Positions 1-5,881 of a DNA stretch of 9,797 nucleotides are shown here, one piece after another (position 1 is the stretch's first letter; each line of letters opens with the position of its first letter). Source of the DNA: an uncultured Desulfovibrio sp. (GTDB lineage Bacteria > Desulfobacterota > Desulfovibrionia > Desulfovibrionales > Desulfovibrionaceae); contig URTO01000047.1 in assembly GCA_900550745.1 (NCBI GenBank), positions 1 to 9,797 of the forward strand, written 5' to 3'. The position numbers and the translations under genes were made by a program. The notes beneath the pieces are model-generated. The model ran no database searches. It saw nothing but the letters and a program-made list of their open reading frames with translations, and was not told the DNA's origin.

Positions 1-115
1 CGGACAGCGGGCGGCCTCAACTCCGGCTCCTCCGGCCCCATCCCCCTCAACAGGGAAAAACGGCAACAGGGATTCGATAAACACGAAAATCTTTGAAGGG
101 GAAAGGAGGGGGTTT

Positions 116-165
116 GGGGGAGGGAAGGGGAAACTTTCTCTAGAAAGTTTCCCCTTCCCTCCCCC
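116..165 (-). terminator. Long perfect hairpin downstream of the Lon-like gene
   Basis: Positions 116-139 and 142-165 form a perfect 24-base inverted repeat with a 2-base centre; the outer arm is GGGGGAGGGAAGGGG and the inner part is AAACTTTCT. It begins 16 bases past the stop codon of the Lon-like gene (minus strand), where a transcription terminator is expected. On the minus strand the stem is followed by a C-rich tract and then CAAAGATTTT rather than a classical immediate U-run. It belongs to the same hairpin family as 2678-2727 and 8294-8346. It could also serve a convergent plus-strand gene ending near the left edge, but no such gene can be confirmed. Confidence 0.75.
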
Positions 166-181
166 AACAACGCCTACCCCC

Positions 182-2647
182 CTACTGCTTCCTTCTCCTC
201 AACGGCTTGGAATACGCGTGCTCGGCGCTGTGGCCGAACTCCTGCAAGCGGCGATCGACGAGATCGTAAAGGGAACCACGGGTGAACCCGCCGTTCTTGA
301 GGGGCTTCCCGGCGGGGATGCCGGTCAGAAGCTCAAGCGCCTCGGTGATGTGCTCCACCGGATAGATGCCGAACTTGCCCGCATCCACAGCTTCACGGAT
401 GCGCGGCGAAAGCATCAGATGATCCACGTTGTCGCGGGGGACGATGACGCCCTGCTCGCCCGTGAGCCCACGGCGGGAGCAGATGCCGAAAAAGCCTTCG
501 ATCTTGCGGGATACGCCGCCGACCGCCATAATCTGCCCGGACTGGCTCACCGCGCCGGTGATGGCGAGGGACAGCTTGAGCGGCACTTCCGAAAGCGCCG
601 ACAGCAATGCCGCCAGCTCCGCGCCGGAGGCGGAATCGCCTTCGATGCCGCCGTAATTCTGCTCGAAACACAGGCTCCCGGTCATCACAAGCGGCTTGTT
701 GCGGGCGAACTGATCCACAAGATAGCTCTTGAGGATAAGCATGGCCTTGGTGTGGATGGGGCCGCCGAGCTCGGCCTCGCGCTCAAGGTCGATGATGCCG
801 CCGTGCCCGACGCCTACGGTGCAGGAAATCTGATGCGGCAGGCCGAACTCGAAATCCCCGTACCACGACACCGACAGGCCGTTGACCCGCCCGACGGCGG
901 AACCCGACGTCCGTACCTTGATGAGCTCGCGGTCGTACTCTTCCATATAGAGCTCTTCCACGAGGTTCGCACGGTACATGCGGGCTTCGAGCGCCTCTTC
1001 CAGATGCTCGGCCTCCACCAGCGCGGACTGCTTCATGGAAGCCATCGCGGAGGCTTCGATCATCACATCGCGCATGAGCGGGAACTTGAGCGACAGCTTG
1101 CGCTGATCCTCGGCCACGCGGGAGCTGAAATCCACAAGCCCAGCCAGCGCGGTGCGGCTGAACGGCAGGAGGCGCGTCTCGTCGATGATCCCGGCGATGC
1201 GGATGAGCCACGAACGGATGTCGGCGGCGGTGCGCTCCACCGTCTCGGTCATGTGCGCCTTGATCTTGAACAGCTTCGCGAAGCGGTCGTCGTTGGTCAG
1301 CAGGGCTTCGTACAGTTCCTCGTTGCCGATGAGCACGACCTTGAGGTTCAGGGGAACCGGCTGCGGCTCGATGCCCTTGGTGCGGACAGCGCCGTCCGGC
1401 ACGTCGCCCGCTTCCTCAAGCCGCGCGGAACCGGCGCGCAGGGCGCGGAGAAGCCCTTCCCATGCGCCGGGATGTTGGAGGATGTCCTCAAGGTGCAGGA
1501 CAAGGAAACCGCCGTTGGCCCGGTGCAGGGATCCGGCCTTGATCAGCGTGAAGTCCGTAACCAGCGCGCCCATTTCCGACTCGCGCTCCACGCAGCCGAG
1601 CAGGTTGGCGGTGGTGGGGTGGTCTTCGATGATCAGGGGCGCGCCCTTATTCCCGCTGTTGTCCACAAACACGTTCACGTCATAAAGGTACGTGTCCGTC
1701 TCCGGATGCTGCGCATCGCCGGACAACGCGGCGCTCAGGGCCTGCGGGGGCTGCGTTTCGCGGGGCAGGAAACTTTCCGGGTGATCCAGAATATCCTGAC
1801 GCAGGGCCTCGAAATACTTTTTCAAGGCGGAATCCGGCTCGCCGTCCGGCCCGGCGCAGTTCTTCAGGATGCGCTCCACGGCGGGGGCCAGCACGGCGGA
1901 CAGCACAGAGCCGATCACTTCCCGCTCCAATGTCCTCTCGTCCGAACGGAAGGACTGCTCGGCGGAATTCAGCTTGCGCACCATGCCGGACATGGCCCGC
2001 AGGAGGGTATCGCCCTTCTGTTTGAGCCCCTGACGCAACGTGGGATCGAGATGCTCGTACTCGTCTTCGCTCAGGCGCTTGCCTTCCACCAGAGGATACA
2101 GGGTCAGGCTGCCCTGATCGTCCATATCGAGGTTGAAGCCCTGTTTCCCGGCGGTCTTGTCCATCTGCTTGATCAGCCCGGAACGCACGGCCTGAAAGCG
2201 ATCCTGCAATTCGGAGCGTTTCTTGACGTAGCTCTCGTTTTCCAGACGGACGGGCAGTTCCTTGCGGATGTCCGCCAACGCCTGCGAGAGGATGGAACGC
2301 AGCTTCCTGCCCTGCCCCGCGGGGACGGACAACAGCAGCGGGTGATCCGCGTCATCAAAATTGTTGACGTAAAGCAGATCCGGCGGCGTCTGGGCCTTGC
2401 GGATGCGGGGTTCGAGAAACTCCCGGAGCATGTAGGTACGCCCAAGGTTCGACTCGCCGGAAAGATAGACATTGTACCCTGCCGTATGGATGTGCAGCGC
2501 CAGCTCCAACGCTTTGAGGGCACGGGGCTGCGGGGCCACCTTGCGGTGCCCGTTGCGCGGGATGGCGTCGCTCGTTTCCCAAGGGATGCGATCCGGGGGC
2601 AGGCTCGAACAGAGGCGCTGGCCGGGCAGAGACTTTATTTTACTCAT
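182..2647 (-). CDS. Lon-like ATP-dependent serine protease (LonB/YcbZ-type, S16 family)
   Basis: Encodes 821 residues of a Lon-related AAA+ protease, a cytoplasmic ATP-driven enzyme that unfolds and degrades proteins. Order of parts: a short N-terminal segment (LPPDRIPW near residue 15); a P-loop GESNLGRT at 64-71; YVNNFDD near 93, typical of this family; a charged helical insertion at about 126-263; a Walker-B-like GGFLVLHLED at 379-388; an IGN sensor-like motif near 440-442; and a C-terminal Lon protease domain from about 580. The catalytic Ser672 lies in GDSASG and Lys715 in GGVSRK. Their 43-residue spacing equals that of E. coli Lon (Ser679/Lys722). There is no Lon N-terminal substrate domain, as expected for the LonB/YcbZ group. 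The P-loop has Arg where classical P-loops have Lys, which I believe is usual in this subgroup. I chose ATG 2647 because AGGAAG precedes it and the family-like sequence starts there. The frame is open to 2782, but that extension reads through a hairpin repeat. Target proteins are unknown. Confidence 0.93.
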   Translation of the reverse strand: MSKIKSLPGQRLCSSLPPDRIPWETSDAIPRNGHRKVAPQPRALKALELALHIHTAGYNVYLSGESNLGRTYMLREFLEPRIRKAQTPPDLLYVNNFDDADHPLLLSVPAGQGRKLRSILSQALADIRKELPVRLENESYVKKRSELQDRFQAVRSGLIKQMDKTAGKQGFNLDMDDQGSLTLYPLVEGKRLSEDEYEHLDPTLRQGLKQKGDTLLRAMSGMVRKLNSAEQSFRSDERTLEREVIGSVLSAVLAPAVERILKNCAGPDGEPDSALKKYFEALRQDILDHPESFLPRETQPPQALSAALSGDAQHPETDTYLYDVNVFVDNSGNKGAPLIIEDHPTTANLLGCVERESEMGALVTDFTLIKAGSLHRANGGFLVLHLEDILQHPGAWEGLLRALRAGSARLEEAGDVPDGAVRTKGIEPQPVPLNLKVVLIGNEELYEALLTNDDRFAKLFKIKAHMTETVERTAADIRSWLIRIAGIIDETRLLPFSRTALAGLVDFSSRVAEDQRKLSLKFPLMRDVMIEASAMASMKQSALVEAEHLEEALEARMYRANLVEELYMEEYDRELIKVRTSGSAVGRVNGLSVSWYGDFEFGLPHQISCTVGVGHGGIIDLEREAELGGPIHTKAMLILKSYLVDQFARNKPLVMTGSLCFEQNYGGIEGDSASGAELAALLSALSEVPLKLSLAITGAVSQSGQIMAVGGVSRKIEGFFGICSRRGLTGEQGVIVPRDNVDHLMLSPRIREAVDAGKFGIYPVEHITEALELLTGIPAGKPLKNGGFTRGSLYDLVDRRLQEFGHSAEHAYSKPLRRRKQ

Positions 2648-2677
2648 ACTCTTCCTATATGGATTCAAAAGGCCACA

Positions 2678-2727
2678 GGGAGGGGAGAGAAAACCTTTCC
2701 GGAGAAAGGCCGTCCCCTTCCCTCCCC
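2678..2727. repeat. Hairpin repeat between hemC and the Lon-like gene
   Basis: An imperfect inverted repeat with the core CCTTTC-CGGA-GAAAGG (2694-2709) and G/A-rich then C/T-rich outer arms, followed on the plus strand by CCCCATCCCCTTCCAAAGGC. Core, arms and C-rich flank match the hairpins at 116-165 and 8294-8346. Its flank lies on the plus-strand side, opposite to the direction of hemC transcription, so it is either a bidirectional terminator or a dispersed palindromic element. It sits only about 30 bases upstream of the Lon-like start, leaving little room for a promoter between them. Confidence 0.65.
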
Positions 2728-2825
2728 ATCCCCTTCCAAAGGCTTTCGCCGTGAAAAGAGCGCGGCACCTCCCAAAAGGCATCGGCTTTCCTTGCGGCGC
2801 AGGCCGGGAACCCCAAACGGGAGGG

Positions 2826-2851
2826 CCGCAGCCGGGACAGCCCGGCGGCGG
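2826..2851 (-). terminator. GC-rich hairpin just after hemC
   Basis: CCGCAGCCGGG (2826-2836) and CCCGGCGGCGG (2841-2851) pair over 11 bases with one mismatch around an ACAG loop. The hairpin starts 5 bases beyond the hemC stop codon. No T-run follows on the minus strand, so it may be a weak or factor-assisted terminator or an mRNA 3'-end stabiliser. Confidence 0.4.
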
Positions 2852-2856
2852 GAAAC

Positions 2857-3783
2857 TTACTGCGCGTACACCCGGGCGAGGATCTCGGCCCCGCCGTCCC
2901 CAGCGAGGGATCGGGCCAAAGCGAGGCCCACGGCGCGGGCTTCATCGGCGCGGCCCGTCACCTTGCGGCGGATGATCACCGAACCGTCCACTTCGCCGAC
3001 CAGACCTTCCAGTTCAAAGGTGTCGCCGTCGAGCATTTCCGCGTGCCCGGCAATGGGAACCTGACAGCCGCCGTCAAGCCCGGCGAGCAGGCCGCGTTCG
3101 GCCTCCACGCAGATGCGGGTGGGACGGTGCTCCATGAAGGCCAGCATTTCAGCGAGATCCTTGCGATCCTCACGGAATTCGATGCCGAGCGCGCCCTGCC
3201 CCACGGCGGGGATGAACGCGGGCGGGGCGAGCGGGCGCTCCTTGGGCACGGACAGGCCGAGGCGCTTCATGCCCGCCGTCGCCATGATGATGGCGGCGAA
3301 CTGCCCCTCCGTCAGCTTGCGGAGCCGCGTATCCACGTTCCCGCGCAGGGAAACGACTTCAAGATCCGGCCTCTGGGCCAATACCTGCGCCTGGCGGCGG
3401 AGGCTGCTCGTGCCGACCACGGCCCCGGCGGGCAGGCTTTCCAGCGAATCGTAATCCACCGAAAGGAACAAATCCGTGGGGTCCTCGCGTTCCGGCACGA
3501 TGCCGAGGATGAGGCCCTCAGGGAGCTCCATGGGAACGTCCTTCATGCTGTGTACGGCGATGTCCGCCGCGCCGGAAAGGAGCGCCTCCTCAATTTCCTT
3601 TACGAACAGCCCCTTGCCGCCGACCTTGGCCAGCGGCACGTCAAGGATGATGTCGCCCTTGGTCTTGATGATGTTCAGTTCCACCGCAAGGCCGGGATGC
3701 GCGGCTTCGAGGCTGTCCTTCACATGGTTCGCCTGCCAGAGGGCCAGACGGCTGCCACGGGTGGCGATAACGAGTTTTTCCAT
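2857..3783 (-). CDS. hemC: Porphobilinogen deaminase (hydroxymethylbilane synthase)
   Basis: Encodes 308 residues, the usual length for HemC, a soluble enzyme that joins four porphobilinogen units into hydroxymethylbilane, the linear precursor of uroporphyrinogen III. In sulfate reducers this feeds siroheme, heme and corrinoids. Visible motifs: ATRGSRLALWQA at 7-18; HSMKDVP at 78-84 with the catalytic Asp82 (Asp84 in E. coli); GTSSLRR at 124-130; SLRGNVDTRL near 145-154; AVGQGALG near 193-200; and GLDGGCQVPIAGH with Cys240, the attachment site of the dipyrromethane cofactor (Cys242 in E. coli). The ATG at 3783 has AAGGA five bases upstream and gives the canonical N-terminus; the longer open frame to 4080 overlaps the FmdB-type gene and is not used. 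It lies 137 bp downstream of that gene with a degenerate palindrome between, so it may have its own promoter, though I could not pick one. Confidence 0.97.
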   Translation of the reverse strand: MEKLVIATRGSRLALWQANHVKDSLEAAHPGLAVELNIIKTKGDIILDVPLAKVGGKGLFVKEIEEALLSGAADIAVHSMKDVPMELPEGLILGIVPEREDPTDLFLSVDYDSLESLPAGAVVGTSSLRRQAQVLAQRPDLEVVSLRGNVDTRLRKLTEGQFAAIIMATAGMKRLGLSVPKERPLAPPAFIPAVGQGALGIEFREDRKDLAEMLAFMEHRPTRICVEAERGLLAGLDGGCQVPIAGHAEMLDGDTFELEGLVGEVDGSVIIRRKVTGRADEARAVGLALARSLAGDGGAEILARVYAQ

Positions 3784-3857
3784 AACGATCCTTGGCTGGT
3801 GGATACGGTGCCTTTTTGAGGGACGCCGCCGTACCGGAGCCGCCCCCTCACACATAT

Positions 3858-3917
3858 CCGGGAAAGGGAAACCCGGAGAAGGGCCGCCTTTCGGAAAGCC
3901 CCTCCCCGGCTTTGGGG
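3858..3917. repeat. Degenerate palindromic repeat between the FmdB-type gene and hemC
   Basis: This gap holds several short complementary pieces: CCGGG/CCCGG (3858-3862 with 3872-3876), CTTT/AAAG around 3888-3898, and CCCC/GGGG (3904-3907 with 3914-3917). The run GGAGAAGGGCCGCC resembles GGAGAAAGGCCGTC in the repeat at 2678-2727, and CCCCTCCCC follows as in the other copies. It looks like a decayed member of the same hairpin family. It ends 4 bases past the FmdB-type stop codon and could act as that gene's terminator. Confidence 0.4.
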
Positions 3918-3920
3918 AAT

Positions 3921-4157
3921 TTAGTGGCAGCTCGCGCAGTTGCCGCCGGAGCAGCCGGCGCATCCGCCCCCGGAAGACGGCGCGGAGGGAGCACCGAAAT
4001 CGCCGAGGCTTCCGCCTTCGCAGTGGCGGCACGGCTTGGAGATGAGCTTTTCCGTGGCTTCGGCGCGGCAGGCCGGGCACACCGGGGTTTCGTCGCCGAA
4101 AACAAGTTCTTCAAATTCATGGCCGCAACGGGTGCAGCGGTATTCAAACATGGGCAT
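3921..4157 (-). CDS. FmdB-family zinc-ribbon protein
   Basis: A small protein of 78 residues. It starts MPMFEYRCTRCGHEFEEL, the hallmark of the FmdB-type putative regulatory zinc ribbon. Cys8/Cys11 (CTRC) and Cys27/Cys30 (CPAC) would bind one zinc ion. A second CRHC pair sits at 43-46. The tail is rich in Gly and Cys (Cys66, 69, 74, 77), as is common at the C-terminus of this family. FmdB was named from a formamide/amide-utilisation locus, but the cellular role of the family is not established; a regulatory or metal-related role is only a guess. The ATG at 4157 is preceded by AGGAG with a 7-base gap and gives the family-typical start; an in-frame ATG at 4187 would overlap gmhA. It lies 22 bp downstream of gmhA on the same strand, so the two are probably cotranscribed. 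Confidence 0.88.
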   Translation of the reverse strand: MPMFEYRCTRCGHEFEELVFGDETPVCPACRAEATEKLISKPCRHCEGGSLGDFGAPSAPSSGGGCAGCSGGNCASCH

Positions 4158-4179
4158 AACGCTTCTCCTGTAAACGTAT

Positions 4180-4788
4180 TCAGTCAAGCATAGGCTTGAT
4201 GGCCATCACATTTTCAAAAAGGTAGTAGTCCGTCAGCGCGCAGAGCATATGCCCGATGGCGGCGTGCGTCTCCTGCACGAGCGGCGTGGACGGATGCCCC
4301 ACCGCAAGGAGGATGTCGCACAGCGGGGCCATGCGCCCCCCCCCGTCCCCGGTCAGGCCGATGGTGAACAGGCCCTGCTTGCGGGCCGCCTGCAGCGCGC
4401 CGATGACGTTGGAGCTGTTGCCTGAGGTGGAAATGCCGACGAACACGTCGCCGGGCCGCCCAAGCGCCTGCACCTGCTTGGTGAAGACGAGATCGTAGCC
4501 GAAATCATTGCCGATGGACGTCAGCACGGAAGAATCGGTCGTCAGCGCGATGGCCGGAAGCGGAGGCCGATCCATCAGGAACCGGTTGACGAATTCCGCG
4601 GCCCAGTGCTGGGCGTCCGCCGCGCTCCCGCCGTTGCCCGCCAGCAAAATCTTGCCTCCGCGCGCCACGGCGACGGCCATGCGCCGGGCGGCCTCGGCCA
4701 CCTTGCCCCCGTGGACGGCAAAAAAATCGCGGCGCAGTTTCGCGCCGTCTTCCGCATGTTGGGAAATCATTTGCAGGGCTTTGTCCAT
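4180..4788 (-). CDS. gmhA: D-sedoheptulose-7-phosphate isomerase (phosphoheptose isomerase)
   Basis: Encodes 202 residues, a single SIS domain. GmhA converts sedoheptulose 7-phosphate into D-glycero-manno-heptose 7-phosphate in the cytoplasm, the first step of ADP-heptose synthesis for LPS inner core. Motifs: GNGGSAADAQHWAAEF (51-66) with His61 and Glu65; DSSVLTSIGND (85-95); ISTSGNSSNV (119-128), the phosphate-binding serines; and PLVQETHAAIGHMLC (169-183) with Gln172 and His180. His61, Glu65, Gln172 and His180 match the zinc and catalytic residues of E. coli GmhA in the same numbering. The ATG at 4788 has GGAGGAG seven bases upstream. A sigma-70-like promoter lies about 85-110 bases upstream of the ATG. 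It is first gene of a likely two-gene unit with the FmdB-type protein. Residues 149-151 are three consecutive GGG codons, a nine-G run (4336-4344). Confidence 0.96.
   Translation of the reverse strand: MDKALQMISQHAEDGAKLRRDFFAVHGGKVAEAARRMAVAVARGGKILLAGNGGSAADAQHWAAEFVNRFLMDRPPLPAIALTTDSSVLTSIGNDFGYDLVFTKQVQALGRPGDVFVGISTSGNSSNVIGALQAARKQGLFTIGLTGDGGGRMAPLCDILLAVGHPSTPLVQETHAAIGHMLCALTDYYLFENVMAIKPMLD
4336..4344. repeat. Nine-base mononucleotide tract (G on the gmhA sense strand)
   Basis: Nine C in a row on the plus strand encode three successive GGG glycine codons (residues 149-151 of GmhA). Most other glycines in this gene use GGC. A tract of this length can slip during replication, and one base gained or lost would frameshift GmhA in its last quarter, before the zinc ligands Gln172 and His180. 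Whether it is variable cannot be told from one sequence. Confidence 0.9.
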
Positions 4789-4871
4789 AAAGATGCTCCT
4801 CCGAACCGCATGGTCGCATACACAGATAATCCCTGATTCCCGTTCTGCAACCCGCCTGCGGCGAACTTTGA

Positions 4872-4900
4872 GCTATAAGCGAAACAGCCCCCGCTGACAA
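4872..4900 (-). promoter_or_regulatory. Candidate sigma-70-type promoter for gmhA
   Basis: On the minus strand TTGTCA (4900-4895) and TATAGC (4877-4872) are separated by exactly 17 bases, fitting a housekeeping -35/-10 pair (5 of 6 and 4 of 6 to consensus). Transcription would start near 4865, leaving a leader of about 75-80 bases before the gmhA ATG. This is prediction by motif and spacing only. Confidence 0.45.
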
Positions 4901-4931
4901 CTCCATGCGGGCCGTGCGGCACCCCCACAAC

Positions 4932-4997
4932 CCGCCGAAACGATACGGCGGCGGTACCGGACGCCCAAGTTTGCTATTGAAGAATCACAGGGATTCT
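4932..4997. other. Two small inverted repeats upstream of nadK
   Basis: CCGCCG (4932-4937) pairs with CGGCGG (4946-4951) around an 8-base loop, and AGAATC (4981-4986) pairs with GATTCT (4992-4997) around a 5-base loop, ending 14 bases before the nadK ATG. They could be operator half-sites or leader hairpins. The second lies where it could affect ribosome access, and nadK has only a weak Shine-Dalgarno (GAAAG). Short inverted repeats also arise by chance in GC-rich DNA. Confidence 0.25.
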
Positions 4998-5011
4998 ACT
5001 ACTGAAAGCAG

Positions 5012-5881
5012 ATGCACTCCGTCACCTCCATACTTCTCGTCACCAAGGCCCGGCATGCCGCCGCCGAAGCCACCGCAGCAGCCGTCGGCCAGTGGCTCGG
5101 AGCCCACGGCGTGGCCTGTTCCGCCCTTCCCGCCGACTGCCCTTCCGAAAAACTCATCGGCAGGGCCCGCACCGCCGACGCAATCCTGATCCTCGGCGGC
5201 GACGGCACCTTCGTCGGCGTGGGCCGCAAGCTCGCCGGGCTGGACATCCCGCTTCTCGGCATCAATTTCGGGCAGGTCGGCTTTCTGACAGAGCTTCCCG
5301 CCGCCGGCTGGGAACCCGCGCTGGAACGCCTCCTCGCCGGAAAGATGATCACGCGCACCTGCCTCCTGCTCGCGTGGGAGCTCCTGCGTGGCGGGACGCC
5401 CATCGCCAGCGGGCACGCCGCCAACGACGTGGTGGTCGGGCGCGGCGCCATCGCCCGCGTGCTGCCCGTCCATGTGTCCGTGGACGGCGAAGACATGGGC
5501 GTCGTGCGCTCCGACGGGGTGATTGTCTCCACGCCCCTCGGCTCCTCGGCGTATGCCCTGTCCGCCCACGGGCCGCTGGTGCACCCCAAGGTGCAGGCCC
5601 TCACCCTGACGCCCATTTCGCCCTTCTTCAAGAGCTTCCCGCCCATCGTCCTGCCCGCGGACTCCCGCATCCGCCTCGAAACCGACGACGCCGCGCCCGA
5701 CGCGTTCCTGACCGTGGACGGGCAGGAAGGCATCCCCCTGTGCGGCGGCGACGTCATCCGGGTGCAAAGCCTCGATGCCGGGCTGCGCGTCCTTTCCTGC
5801 TCATCCGGCACCTATTTCCAGCGGCTGCGCGAGCGCGGCTTTATCCAGACGGGCGGGACGTCCGCCCCGGAGCAGGCATGA
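5012..5881 (+). CDS. nadK: NAD kinase
   Basis: Encodes 289 residues, normal for a bacterial ATP- or polyphosphate-dependent NAD kinase, the cytoplasmic enzyme that phosphorylates NAD to NADP. Motifs: LGGDGTF with GGDGT at 62-66 and catalytic Asp64; GINFGQVGFLTEL at 83-95, the family's GxxGFL block; AANDVVV at 136-142, matching the usual NE/ND substrate motif; SDGVIVSTPLGSSAYALSA at 167-185, the conserved DG...TP.GS.AY segment (Ser in place of the commoner Thr in GSTAY); and TVDGQ near 234-238. ATG 5012 gives a normal N-terminus. Its Shine-Dalgarno is poor (GAAAG about four bases upstream), suggesting modest translation or dependence on leader structure. It is the first gene of a three-gene unit; its TGA overlaps the next ATG (ATGA). 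Confidence 0.96.
   Translation: MHSVTSILLVTKARHAAAEATAAAVGQWLGAHGVACSALPADCPSEKLIGRARTADAILILGGDGTFVGVGRKLAGLDIPLLGINFGQVGFLTELPAAGWEPALERLLAGKMITRTCLLLAWELLRGGTPIASGHAANDVVVGRGAIARVLPVHVSVDGEDMGVVRSDGVIVSTPLGSSAYALSAHGPLVHPKVQALTLTPISPFFKSFPPIVLPADSRIRLETDDAAPDAFLTVDGQEGIPLCGGDVIRVQSLDAGLRVLSCSSGTYFQRLRERGFIQTGGTSAPEQA

Noticed and set aside
1..96. Possible C-terminal tail of a plus-strand gene entering from the left, stop at 94-96
   Set aside because: One frame is open to that stop, but about 31 residues without a recognisable motif are not enough, and another frame is open too.
2648..2677. Possible promoter (TTTTGAATCCATATA) directly before the Lon-like gene
   Set aside because: The AT-rich part overlaps the ribosome binding site, so a start there would leave no leader, and the -35 would fall inside the hairpin.
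2648..2782. N-terminal extension of the Lon-like protein to an ATG at 2782
   Set aside because: It would translate the hairpin repeat, and the family-like sequence and a Shine-Dalgarno both point to ATG 2647.
218..3064. 948-codon plus-strand open frame opposite the Lon-like gene and hemC
   Set aside because: It is antisense to two well-recognised genes, its translation is low-complexity (rich in Arg, Gly, Ala, His, Gln) with no recognisable motif, and GC-rich codon bias explains long shadow frames.
3784..4080. N-terminal extension of HemC to an upstream start
   Set aside because: It overlaps the FmdB-type gene and adds about 99 residues not found in HemC; ATG 3783 has AAGGA and gives the normal length.
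4970..4997. Possible promoter for nadK around TTTGCTATTGA
   Set aside because: The -10-like match is poor and no acceptable -35 lies at proper spacing.
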